From Atriophallophorus winterbourni (Eukaryota > Platyhelminthes > Trematoda > Plagiorchiida > Microphallidae): 64,000 bases of DNA. The notes below the pieces were generated by a model, which did no database searches, was not told where the DNA came from, and worked only from the letters and a program-made list of their open reading frames with translations. Where the stretch lies: NCBI GenBank assembly GCA_013407085.1, contig JACCGJ010019932.1, forward strand, positions 35,646-99,645, written 5' to 3'. The position numbers and the translations under genes are program-made. Positions 1 to 10,444 of the stretch are shown in pieces (within the stretch, counting starts at the first letter, position 1; the number at the start of each line of letters is the position of its first letter).

Positions 1-298
1 ATTGTATAAAAGTCGAAAGTAGAAAGGAAAAAGGAGAGTTTCAAGGCTACATGACACTCAACATGTCTCTTACACCTCCCAACAAATTCTTTGATGGAGT
101 CTAAATGTGTGATCGACTTAGCTAATGTGACTGCAACCTGCAGAAGGCACAATAGAATAAAGCAAGTGACTTTATTTAGTGGCGAATCACACACGCCACG
201 TCGCATCACCATCACTGGACACATGTTGATTTTTATAGGGGAAACGTTTGCTAGACTAAGACCCACCACGTCCTTCAGTTCTGCCACTCTCTCCTACA
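1..298 (-). repeat. Partial LTR of a diverged BEL/Pao-like element (copy 0)
   Basis: From about 150 to 298 this matches the promoter end of the LTRs in the 13.5-32 kb array. Shared are the AATAAA on the minus strand, the gagtcacacacgcc-like block, a TATA-like Ttttata block and the terminal cctaca. The first ~150 bases do not obviously match and may be diverged LTR or other DNA. The LTR ends in CA at 298 (plus-strand reading), directly followed by gag-like sequence. Confidence 0.5.
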
Positions 299-1240
299 AG
301 AAGCTTATATATGTTATCCAACACGAACGAGCCTCGTGTATTGCATCCTTAAAAAGCGACATTTCGCGCCATTTAAACAAGTGTAATCTACAAAATATTA
401 TTGTATCCGGGTTTCGAAACATAAATGGTTCATCAGGTATAAAACCGGACGGCTTACGCCAATCATACGGATTGTCATCATCTTCCGCCTAATTAAGGCT
501 GACTCAGTGTCATGTGAACCAGGCTTACATTTAATTTGGGCTGATTTGGTGTCAGGTGAGCCAGGCGTGCTTTCAATCTGATCCGAATTATTGTCGGGAA
601 ATTCAGTCACAAAATCCAAATGAGCTAATTTAGTGTCAGGTAACTCAGCTTTACGAGAACAATTGACAACACAAACGTCAAGACCCTTCAACTTTACATC
701 AATAGAAACCATTTCTTGACAATCAGTCACAAAATCCGACTGAGCTAATTCAGTGTCAGGTAACTCAGCTTCCCGAGAACAACCAACAACACAAACGTCA
801 AGATTCTCCAACGTTACATCAATAAAAACCATTTTTTGACAATCAATCACAAAATCCAACTGGGCTAATTCAGTGTCCGTTAACTTAGCTTCCCAAAAAC
901 AACGGACAACACAAACGTCAAGATCCTCTAACTTTACGTCAATAGGAACCATTTCTTGACAATCAACGAGGCTAACAGGCCTTGCTATTGAATCCTTTTG
1001 GCAGCATTTGCACAACTGACCAAATCGACTCCAATCAATAGGAGCTCGACCTGACACAAAGTCTGTGAGTTGCTGAAACGTAAGTTCCAATCCCTCGCAG
1101 TATATAGCGTTTTGCAGATCAGCCCATTTATTTTGGAACGCACCCGGTAAAATATGTACTATATATTCTAAAGTAGCACTGGCGTTCGAAACCGCCTGGC
1201 ACTCCAATACAGACAATAACGAATACTTTGCTTTGGGATT
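299..1240 (-). pseudogene. BEL/Pao-like gag fragment with a threefold ~120-bp internal repeat
   Basis: The minus-strand frame runs openly from about 1,240 to 398. It begins with a BEL/Pao gag stretch: LPGAFQNKWADLQ, then LTFQQLTDFVSGRAPIDWSRFGQL. Next comes ARPVSLVDCQ, followed by three imperfect 40-residue repeats with cores such as IDVKLEDLDVCVV and ELPDTELAQLDFV. These correspond to a ~120-bp minisatellite at about 600-960. The 3' part (GSHDTESAL) matches the units of the array at 13.5-32 kb. No protease, RT or integrase is visible, so this is a truncated relic. The family call rests on the gag pattern known for BEL/Pao (DUF1759-type) elements. The array units lack the segment between the gag core and ARPVSL, so copy 0 is closer to the parent structure. 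Confidence 0.55.
590..965 (-). repeat. Three tandem ~120-bp repeats inside the gag-like frame
   Basis: Plus-strand repeats begin near 605, 725 and 845. Each contains the words cacaaaatcc, actcagctt and acaacacaaacgtcaaga. They keep the minus-strand reading frame and so give a 40-residue protein repeat. Array units carry one copy of this repeat, sometimes with a second partial one. Confidence 0.7.
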
Positions 1241-1430
1241 TAAGACGAAGCGAAGTTGCGAAGCGAAGCGAATATTGTTGCATATTCGCTTCGCTATCGC
1301 CATGGCGAAAGGCAAAATAAAAACTTCGCTAAAAATTCGATATACTTCGCTTCGCCTAAAAAGAAGTGCAAGTTCAAACTTCGCCGTAAACGAATATAAG
1401 CGAAGTCTTCGCTAAAAGCGAAGTGTTCAT
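1240..1430. repeat. Cluster of GCGAAG/CTTCGC short repeats
   Basis: The hexamer gcgaag and its complement cttcgc recur in both orientations, often as inverted pairs around 1,250-1,310 and 1,325-1,425. Related ttcgctata words recur at 2,130-2,250 and 3,125-3,155, flanking and between the exons of the hAT-like relic. Subterminal repeats of short motifs are known for hAT transposons. No clean terminal inverted repeat was found. Confidence 0.5.
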
Positions 1431-1839
1431 TTTTGTACTTCAATATTTAAACACTTCTACGGGAATTGTTTTCGATGTTAACACTTGTTGACTTGTTGAT
1501 AGACACCGCCAGACAAGTGAACTACGATGGTGACTGAAAGTACCGACGTAAGCCACTTAGCAACCGACTGCTTGTTTATTTGCTATAAGCTAACATTTGA
1601 GGTGGTAACTAGAGTTAAGGTCAGTAGACAAAGGGTTGTACTTTTTTGTACTTCAATATTTCAAATGTATTCGCGTAGGATGTTGCCGGATGCGAAGGGC
1701 GTGTTTGTTTTGATTTGCTTGGGTTTTTGCCGCTCTGCGTGAGTGCTTACCGCCTTGCCTGGACGTTTGTTCCTTTTGTGTGCGTGGTTGGAGGACTATA
1801 AATAGGATGAAAATTTAATTGTCTTATCACAGTTTCATC

Positions 1840-3074
1840 ATGAGCTCTCCAAAGACGCACCACAAGTCGGACAAGGACAAAGACTCGGCCTCGGCCAAGA
1901 AGTCCAAGAGGAGCCCGACCCTCAACGTCAAGCTGCCGTCCAAAGACCCGTAGACCCCCAAGTCCTCCAGAAAGAGGTCTCCGCCGCCATCAGATGATGA
2001 TGATGATGACGACTTGGTGAAGCTGAACAGGGCTCTGGCCACCGGGGTCAAGCTATCTTCGGTCATGAACGATCTCATGGGGAAGAATGCAGCTGACTTG
2101 GAAGGTGATTGAGTGCAATATTCGGTTAACTTCAATACTATTCGCTACATTTCGCTATATTTTGCTATGGTATTCGTTATACTGCGCTATATTTGCAAAG
2201 CTTCGCCATATTATTAGCGAAGCTTCGTTATTATTTGCTATAACTTCGAAGTTCAGAAGTCATTCCTTTACAGTTCCCTTCATCAAGATCGTTCAGTACA
2301 ACAAGATCTGCTAGTTTTTAATGTGCATGACCATTACATCCATCGTTCGGAACAAGGCGGCCCTGCTGTCGCTGAAGGATGATGTCTTCAACACCCCTTC
2401 AGACTTTGCGGCTCTCATTTCAAACAAGCTGCAGTTTCAGGATCTGGAAGACATCCTCTGGCCCCTCAAGCAGATCAAAGAGGTCATAAAACGTCTCCAG
2501 GCAGATGAGACGCCCACCCTGCAGCATGTCATTCCGGACATGGCCAAGATTGCCATGATGTCCGCCTCCAGGATCAAGCTGTTCGCCGAATTTAAGGATG
2601 ATACCAAGGCATTCATCAAGAAGTTCCAGGAGGAGATCAAGATCACAGTTCCCGAGCTGGACAGGAACGTGGACCTCTACCAGATAACGCACTACATGAA
2701 CCCCACTCAGAAGGCCGTGTACCTCAGGACAAGGTCTCATGGTCACCTCTTCTACGAGTGCGAGCAGAGCATCAAGTTGCTCATGGCCAACTTGGTCCCA
2801 GCCGCCCCACCATCCATTCAGATGCCGGAACCCGATTGCCAAGATCTCGAAGGTTTTCTCTGAGAGCACCATGACCTTGATCTTGATCCGGGATTGGCCT
2901 ATGGCAGCGTCAACGAGTCTCAGTCCCAGTCTCAACCAGCCCCAGTTCCTTCCTATGTCAAGGAGATGAATGAGTGGATGGCGTCTCCCCCGGAAAAGGA
3001 GGATATCGACGTGCTCTAGTACTGGAAGTTGAAGGCCAAGAAGCTCCCTCTACTCGCCAGAGTCGCCCAGTAAG
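1840..3074 (+). pseudogene. hAT-like transposase relic, three blocks separated by intron-like gaps
   Basis: Block 1 (ATG at 1,840 to about 2,110) is lysine/serine-rich, with an aspartate run and an in-frame TAG at 1,951. Block 2 (about 2,331-2,863) contains SIVRNKAALLSL, then LQADETPTLQHVIPDMAKI. A continuing frame near 2,990-3,074 reads YWKLKAKKLPLLARVA, resembling the hAT C-terminal dimerisation motif, preceded by an in-frame TAG at 3,018. It ends at a good donor (gtaagt). No BED finger was recognised. Codons are strikingly GC-rich at third positions compared with the AT-rich surroundings, which could reflect a recent arrival from another lineage. The family call rests mainly on the C-terminal motif and the general pattern of block 2; a domesticated hAT-derived gene is possible. 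The two stops argue for a relic. Confidence 0.5.
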
Positions 3075-3149
3075 TTGTTTCAAAGTTAAAGGTCACTTAT
3101 TTTCCGTTGGATTATAATTTATTCTCGTTATTCGCCATACTTCGCTATA

Positions 3150-4462
3150 TTAAATAAATAGATAAATAAATCAATAAATCAATTTTATTTTCGGAAGTCC
3201 GAGGCATGTTGGCCGTGATCAATAATTTCCAAAAGTTTTGTACAATCAGATTGTAATATGAACATTTGCAAAAACAATTTTCAAGGTCATTTCCTTAGCG
3301 GAATTTAACGTCCAATAAACATAAAGGTAACAGCAATGTAATGAAAAATGTTTGTGACAGATCGGGTAACAGTATTTGAAAGTTGCTCTCAGATGGTCGG
3401 TACGTAATCTGATTTAGTTAAAAAAATAGTTATTGCGAAGAAAAGTCAAAAAAATGATCCCGGAAGCACTGATGTTTAACGGATAAGATCCATCAAGGAT
3501 AAGTGAAGAATCTCTGCTGTTGAAGTTCCAAACTTTTTCATTTTGACTGTTCAAAATGAACTAATCTTTCCCGAATGTGAGGCGTTTTCCAGTCCGCTAG
3601 GCTAAGGTAATTTATTCCACTAGATTGAGGTCTGGGGGCAAGTTTCATTTTGGTGCGGATTCAGAATTGTGTTCTGTGAAGAAAATACTCGAAAGCGAAA
3701 GAATGTTGTTTCGAACGTTATGAAAATTTAATTAATATCAATACCCAGGAATGCCATTATTATATAAATCATCAGGTAGAACATGTAAGTCAAGGAGATT
3801 GCAAATTTTATCTATTGTAAGAAATGAAGCCAGATGTGATTTGAATTCGTTTAAAGAGGAACTAAGTCTTATATATTTTGGAAGGAGATTCTACAGTTCA
3901 GCATATTTATTCAAGAAGAAATTGTGCCTCACTTTAGTACGAAACCTTGGTAGTTCAATAGTTTTTTCACGGTTTCTCAAGCTATACTTAAAATCATGTC
4001 GTATATGAAGATTCGGTCTTATTTCTGTATTATCCTTTGACAGAATTTTAAAGAATAATATGAGAATATGTTTAAGTCGTGCATCTTATTGGCATGAAAT
4101 TTGATTTTACTGTTGAGAACGTTAGACCGTTATTTGTCTCTTAATATGCAAGTGCAGCTAAACCATTGTTAAGTCCAGGTATATAAGTTTGTGCTTGATT
4201 AGATGGAAAAGTGATAACGAATTTCATGTCATCAGCGAATAAGAAGAGTTTGCTATGTGAAGTGACGTTATGTATGTCATTGATATATATAAGAAACATT
4301 GAGGGGCCTAATACGCTACGTTGAATAGGTAGGCTGAGAGATCTATGGCCATCACCTTCAACGGAGTAAGTGCGATAGGTAAGAAAGGAAGTTAACCAGA
4401 AAAGAAGTTTACCACCGATGCCATATGATTCAAGTTTCGATAATATAAACTTATTCAAAGTA
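3150..4462 (-). mobile_element. 3' half of a CR1/Jockey-like non-LTR element (element B)
   Basis: On the minus strand, 4,462-4,141 encodes a reverse-transcriptase stretch: LSKLESYGIGG, then FADDMKFVI, the catalytic A-D-D box. Degraded coding sequence with several stops continues to about 3,600. A short 3' untranslated part ends in an AAATAAAT/AATC-type tandem tail at about 3,152-3,190, as is usual for CR1-like 3' ends. The RT begins abruptly at about 4,462. The missing 5' part lies at 9,219-10,070, beyond the inserted element A. The call for RT is firm; the clade is inferred. Confidence 0.7.
3191..3600. other. No gene seen; probable 3' untranslated part of element B
   Basis: AT-rich sequence with no convincing frame on either strand. 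Its position between the RT remnants and the tandem tail suggests 3' UTR of element B. Confidence 0.35.
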
Positions 4463-4584
4463 ATTCAAAGTTCAAAGTAATTCAAAGTTTTATTGGTCCA
4501 AAAAGTAAATACTTTACAGTAACCACAGATTAAAAATATAGGGAATTCATAAAAACAACACAAATGTTTTATACACATGGAAAG

Positions 4585-7556
4585 TCAGCACGTGTATTCA
4601 GGTGCAAGGTTGGGTTTGGTCAAAATATACTCGTCAAGTTCAGCCTTGAACATGTTGAGGCTTGTCGCGCAAATGATATGTGGGGGCAGGGAGTTCCATA
4701 GAAAACAGACTCTGACAGCAAAGAAAAACCTTTGACAATTTGATCTGGAGTGTGGAATAATTAACTTGTATCCATGCGATCTGCTATCACGTGCTTCTTG
4801 CCGATGAAACAGGTGTTCAAGTGGGTGATCAACTGTATACAGAATGTTAAAAAGCAGGATCAAGTCACCCCTGAGACGACGGTACGAAAAGTCAAAGAGG
4901 TTTAGTGTTGTAATCCGCTCCTCGTATGGCCTGTTGTATAGCCCGGTCACCAGTTTTGTAGCGCGGTGGTATACCCGTTGCAGCAAGGTCATGTCCTTTT
5001 GTAACCATGGGGATCATGCTTGAACAGCATACTCCATTGTTGGTCTGATATAGGTGTTAATTATACGTGGGAGTATCTGCTTTGTGAAACGACCAAAGAT
5101 GCTTCTGAGCAATGCTAAGATTTGGCAAGACTTTTTGTATACAACAGAACAGTGCCGTGAAGACTTCAGGTTACTGCTAATCCACACGCCCAGGTCTTTC
5201 TCTTCAGTAACCCATGAGAGTTGCTGAGATCCCAGAGAATATGTGAATTCGAATGATTTACCGACGTTCAACATTTTACATTTTTGGATGTTGAATGGCA
5301 AGCAGTTCCGCAAGGACCAATTATGAAGTGCTTCGAGATCTTTTTGGAGAATTTGGCAATCTTCTGTGGTGCGTATGCTAGTCCAGACTTTGATGTCATC
5401 CGCTAATAAAATGATTTTGCTGCGTATGATTTCGGGTATATCATTCGCGTACACGAGAAAGAGTATTGGCCCCAAGACTGAGCCTTGAGGTACGCCACTT
5501 GTAACTTCTACTGGGCTGGATAGTGCCCCATCAACTCTAACCCTTATAACTCAACCAGTCAAGTAATCCTTTATCCATGCCAACAGTCTGCCGCATACCC
5601 CGAGCTGCTTCAATTTTTGTAGCAGTATGCTGTGGTTAACACGATCAAAAGCTTTGGACATGTCCAGGTAACAAGCATGGATAGGGCATCCTTCTTCCAC
5701 GGCTCGAGTCCAATTATCAAGAGTTATGAGAAGATTGGTGAGACAGAAGTGTCTTGTCATGAATCCGTGCTGTGCGATGGAAAGAAGCTTATTTTGTTCC
5801 AAGTGTTGGATAAGTTCGTCGGCCACAAGTCGTTCAAGAACTTTAGAGACCACTGGCAACAACGTGACTGGTCTGTATTTAGACACATCAGATCGGTTCC
5901 CTCCTTTGTATATCGGAGTGATTAGTCCACATTTCCAGTCATTAGCAACCGTGCTACAACTCAAGGACAGGTTGAAAATGTCAGAGAGTGGTGAGAATAA
6001 AGCATGGGCACATTGCTTTAGGATGAATGGTGTTATTTCATCAGCACCCGGGGATTTTTTTGTATTTAACCCGCGTAGCTTTACCAGGACACTTTCGGGT
6101 TTCACAACGATTCCGTGTATTGTATTCTGCGATCTGATTGCAGGTATATCGTAGGATACGCGCTCGTCGGGGTAGAACACTCTAGAGTAAAATTTTCGAG
6201 TTTGTTAGCGGCTTCGAGAGCTGTGGATGTAGTTCCAGTAGTAGTAAGTAAAGCGGAAACACCTGGCTTTACCCTGGCTTTTCTGTTCATGATCTGGAAG
6301 AGGAGCTCCGGATTTCGTTCAATTTTATCCATCAGATTCATTTGATACTTTTCTTTATCCTCCTGGACAAGTTTAGTAACTTCGTTTCTCAACAAACAGT
6401 AAGATTCCCAAGATTCAGGCGTTGAATGCAGTACGTGGATTCTCCACGCACAGTTTCTCACCTCTATCCATTTCCGTGTTCGACTCCGGATCACGAATTT
6501 GAATCCTTTTTTGAGTTGTTTTGAAACATATTTTGAGTGGATTTCTATTTTTCGGTTGATTGCCTGAAGTATCGATGTCCAGCATTGTTGGACATCAGTG
6601 CTAATCGGTGCCCAGTCGGTGACTTCTTGAAGAGACATTGATAATGCAACCGTATCGATTTTTCTTATCAACTTCTGAACATCACTTGCTCTTTTCGCTT
6701 CAGATATATAGTCGAAAACAATGACTACATGATCACTCTTTCCAAGAGGTGCTTCATAGCGGATATCCTCGATGACATTTTCCTCACTCGTCAGAACAAG
6801 ATCGAGAATGGACGGTGTGTTTGTGCCTCCGAAGCGAGTGTTGCTTGAGATGTGGTTGAATGAAGAAAGTTCGTTGAACATTTTGTAGAATTGATGATCA
6901 AGAGAGTTCACCGGTGGAATCTCGCTTTTTAGTAAATTCGGAAGATTAAAGTCACCCATGATCAGGACGTTGTTTTGATATCTGGAAACAACCAGCTGAG
7001 TTTTCTCAATTAAACTAGCATTGTATGCTTCGTCTGCTGACGGTGGTCGGTAAATCACACCAACAACACAGTTTTCGCCTGTTGCTAATTCAAGTGAACA
7101 CCAAAGTGTATCTTCCAGTATCAAATTATTATCCGTGATTTCTCTGAACGTGAGGTGTAGATCATAGTAAATAGCAACACCTCCTCCTCCACGATCCATT
7201 CGAGTACGATGAAAAAGAAACATGTTTGGAATAGAAATTTCCTTCTCAACCAATTGCTGATTGAACCAGGTTTCCGTTACGGCTATCAGGAGTGGTGAAT
7301 ATTTTTGACGGAGCTCGACTAGTTCGGGTAACTTATTTATCAAGCATTGTGCGTTGGTGTATAAACATTTGATGGTAGATCTTGTTGAAGTGTTGGATGA
7401 TGAGTATTTGAGCAAGTAAGTTGAGTACGTGTCAAAGGTGGTGGGCCTCGTGATAATGGGTATATTAAATCGCCGACTCCGATAGAGTCCGCCGACATCC
7501 GTTTTTTGGAGCAGGAGTCCTGGCATCACTGGGCTCAGTACCAACGGGTCCGGCAA
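4585..7556 (-). pseudogene. Element A ORF2: APE endonuclease plus reverse transcriptase
   Basis: The endonuclease keeps its landmarks: TNAQ, VTETWF (catalytic Glu), RGGGGVAIYY, GVIYRPPS, MGDFNLP, SILDLVLTS and the terminal SDHVV. The RT has [37 protein letters not shown] and LLADDIKV, followed by the CR1-type C-terminal domain (IRPTMEYAVQA, RRLRGDLILLF). Lesions are a frame change near 6,190 where a T run looks one base short, a TGA at 5,551-5,553 and a TGA at 5,014-5,016. Both stops are consistent with single transitions. Length (~990 codons) is normal for CR1 ORF2. It would nick target DNA and reverse-transcribe element RNA if intact. Confidence 0.8.
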
Positions 7557-8743
7557 CTTCCACGATAGAGCAGGTTTTCAGGTGTTTACTGACAATTTTG
7601 ATCTCTCGTGGAACTTTGTATCGATACTGTTTCCAGTTGTTAAGCACGGTGTTCACCATAGTGGTGGTCAAAAGTGTCAGTTTAAGGGGTCGTGGACCAT
7701 TACCTTCGTAATTCGATGACTTTGGGATTCGGAACGTATCGATAACCGTTACATTGGTGGTTTGGATAGCATTACTGATAAATCTCCACTGTTGTAGGTC
7801 GTGGTTGGATTTACACTTTGTATCTGAACCGGTGGCATCTTCTGGGAAATTTAAGAGAATTATGGTGTGCTTGTTGCGATTGCTTGCTTTATTTTGGTTA
7901 TCTTTCGGTGGCGATTCTGCCCGTTCCGACCAGGGCACATCAACAAATACACGAGATGTATTTTCCATGCCGTCCCGTAGCAAGTATGCCGACAGAAGTA
8001 CATCTTCTAAATCCTTCTCATTTTGCACTACTACCTTGAGCAATCGCGGCTTATCTTGGTGTAGCGCTTTGGGAGGACGACTCAAGCGAATCAACGAGAC
8101 CGGGTACGTCGCTTTGAAATTCATGCGAATGCACAGTTTCAACCATTCAGCCAAATCATTCTGATGTCTATTCGGAAATAACGTCTCAGTCGACTCTGGC
8201 ACGTTGGTGCAGATAACACTAAGAGAAATTCCTTTCGAGGCAACTTTCGCTAATAGGGCCTTCGATGTGAACGTTTTCGGCTTTAAGACGCTTTTAACAC
8301 TCTGCTGGGTGCTGTGCTGCAACAATTCAACCTTTTCCATAGATTGGTTTGGTGGTAAAGTTGAGTATGATGGATTATCTACCGGCTCTTCGGCAGTAAC
8401 GACGGGTAACGACGGTATCTTTATGACGTTTATTATCAGTTCATTTAGTTTTTGTATACTGGATTCTATTCCATTTAGACGCGTCTCAATATCATATTCA
8501 GGGGTTTTCGTCGCCAAGACTGACGGTGTTGATTTGGCCTTGCAAAGCAGACAAACTTAACAGACACCAGGACAATCATCTCCATTAATAATCGATACTA
8601 AATCCGAAGTCAGCGATTTGTCACATTTAGCATGAACTTTCGACAAACAATCGTAACACGTGACAAACTTTGCCTTAGGACTCACCGACTTTCGGCAAAC
8701 CGCGCACATGCAGCCCGGTGCGCTTTGTTTTCGTTTCGGGGTC
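7465..8743 (-). pseudogene. Element A ORF1: zinc-finger (PHD-like) nucleic-acid-binding protein
   Basis: Starting at MTPKRKQSAPG, the frame has a cysteine-rich finger (CAVCRK, CYDC, HAKC, then CPGVC and CLLC) resembling the PHD-like finger of CR1 ORF1 proteins. After a spacer it has an esterase-less C-terminal region with ITLSRLSRPPKA-like and VIDTFRIPKSSN segments. The latter recurs in element C. One in-frame TAA lies at 8,557-8,559 inside the finger; otherwise the frame is open to 7,465. It overlaps the start of ORF2 in another frame. In this family ORF1 is thought to bind element RNA. Confidence 0.65.
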
Positions 8744-9218
8744 ATCCGGTCAGGGTTATGAGCAGCACTGTTCAGTGGTTTGCACACAAGCATTGGCTCT
8801 GTCGAGCGATCGATGATGAATATAGTGTGCGCGACAAAAAATTCAGTGTTCACGAAAAAGAGCAAAATCAGAATTTAATCCGGTGATACAATTCGGTAGT
8901 TGATCGCACGATGTTGAAAGTATGACCAGTCGACGGCGAAGAATAAGATCTTTCCGAAGACGTTAATCCCTTTGAGGACTTGAAGAGTATTAACAGATTT
9001 GCACGCGTAGATCCAATATGGGAAAATCACAATAAATCCCAATTTGCTCGTATTATCGAATACCGCAACGAGAGTGGTATATCCAGAAAGCTGAGTTCGA
9101 GAGGAGTCCAACAACGTATAATATATCCACGTAAGTGTAAGTTTAAGAACAGTATATCCTGATAATCAGGAGCTCAAAATAATGCGACCGCACGGCACGT
9201 TGTAGGATTGACCAGAAA

Positions 9219-10070
9219 ATGAGGAACAGTATCAAATGCTTCAGTTATGTCTAGGAAGACAACTACAACTGCCAAACCTTCCTAAATCGATGAAGTAATG
9301 TAGTCAAGGTATTCAAGCTGGCATGTAATGCGAGATCTTTTATTGAGGAAGCCATGTTGAGCTCTAGAGAAGAAACTTGGAGATAAGTGATTTAAGATAG
9401 CTTTCTTAATATTTTTCAAGTAATCTAGATAGTATTGCTGTGTGGTTAATTGGGCGATAATTTGATACCACGTGCTTCGAGCCTGATTTATGTCTGGGTG
9501 TAACGACAGAGTGTTTTCAATCTAAAGGAAAGATTCCACATTTGATTGAAGTGTTAAATAAGTTCAGTAAAAGAAGTTTGAAATAGTCGCCACCCATTCT
9601 GCAAATAGCAGGTGGAATGCCTGTTATGTCTGGCTTGAGACTCAACTCAGTTTGCTTGCAGACTTCATTAATATCATTTAGATTTATGCATATAGTGTTT
9701 AATACACTAGGTGTTCGAAATGTTCTAGTGATATATTTATAGATGGAAGTATTGTATATAGTATTAAAATATTTTAGAAATTCTTCACAGATTGTATCAG
9801 GGACTGTAATTCTTATTTCTGCAGAATTATAAGTTCAATCCCGAATAATAATATCTACGTTGCTGGTAGAGTTTACGGATCGCAATTAAATTGTCTGCTG
9901 AGTGATTCTAGCTTATCAGAACTGTTCAGTGCCTTATTTTCCGATGCTTTCAATGTGTGGTCTAGAATAAGTTTGTGGTCACTTAATAGTTCATAGGAAC
10001 GTAAACGAGCTAAGATATCATTATGGTTTATTGCAAATGTAGAGCATTCTTTTATTTTATTTTCCATTTT
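9219..10070 (-). mobile_element. 5' half of element B, degraded RT N-terminal region
   Basis: The minus strand reads DITGIPPAIC, then KCGIFPLDWKHSVVTP, NYRPI and AFDTVPH, which is the front of a reverse transcriptase. It stops at about 9,219, exactly where element A begins. The upstream stretch to about 10,067 (NDILARLRSYELL) looks like the region before the RT. Many stops and frame changes mark it as old. Together with 3,150-4,462 it makes one element split by element A. Confidence 0.65.
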
Positions 10071-10440
10071 CTCGAGCCAAGTTTGTTTAATGCGCGTTTA
10101 AGGACTGCTTGCTCTGTCTATTAAACCTATAAACTTCGAACGGAATGTAGAAAATATCGTTAGAAAATCATTTAAAAGGAAAAATTGAGACAAATCTTCA
10201 ATCCTCATAAGCGTTGAAAGTAGGTTCCAATAGATGTAACGGTCGTTTTCGATTTGATTCTGGAGTATTTGGCTCCCTTGTTTGCTGTTACGTTCCTATG
10301 AAATTAAGGTTTGTATAATTTATTGTTGTTGTTATTGTTGCCAATTACAGTACCGTAGAATAACCGAATTGTGGTTTTGAATTTGTCGAACTAAGAAACG
10401 GGTGGTCTACGCGTTACTCACGTCACGGACGTTACAGGCA
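10071..10440. other. Unassigned sequence between elements B and C
   Basis: No convincing frame or motif. It may be an upstream, strongly decayed part of element B, or old host sequence. Confidence 0.3.
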
Positions 10441-10444
10441 CTGT

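Larger units (their letters stand above)
4463..9218 (-). mobile_element. Nearly full-length CR1-like non-LTR retrotransposon (element A)
   Basis: The 5' end is at about 9,218, followed by a ~470-bp leader, ORF1 (8,743-7,465), ORF2 (about 7,530-4,585) and a 3' UTR. The element ends in tandem ACTTTGAATT-like units at 4,463-4,495. ORF2 has an APE endonuclease and an RT. Only a few lesions are visible: one stop in ORF1, a one-base frameshift near 6,190 and two single stops in ORF2. It is inserted in the RT of element B, whose reading breaks off at DTVPH on one side and resumes at LSKLES on the other. The element is therefore relatively young but probably inactive. Confidence 0.8.

Noticed and set aside
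91..492. 133-codon plus-strand frame at the left edge
   Set aside because: It is antisense to the BEL/Pao-like LTR and gag relic and has no motif of its own; it repeats in the array as a shadow of the minus-strand gag.
2420..2935. 171-codon minus-strand frame
   Set aside because: Shadow of the GC-rich hAT-like block on the plus strand; such third-position bias often opens the opposite strand.
7754..8164. 136-codon plus-strand frame
   Set aside because: Antisense shadow of element A ORF1, which has recognisable motifs.
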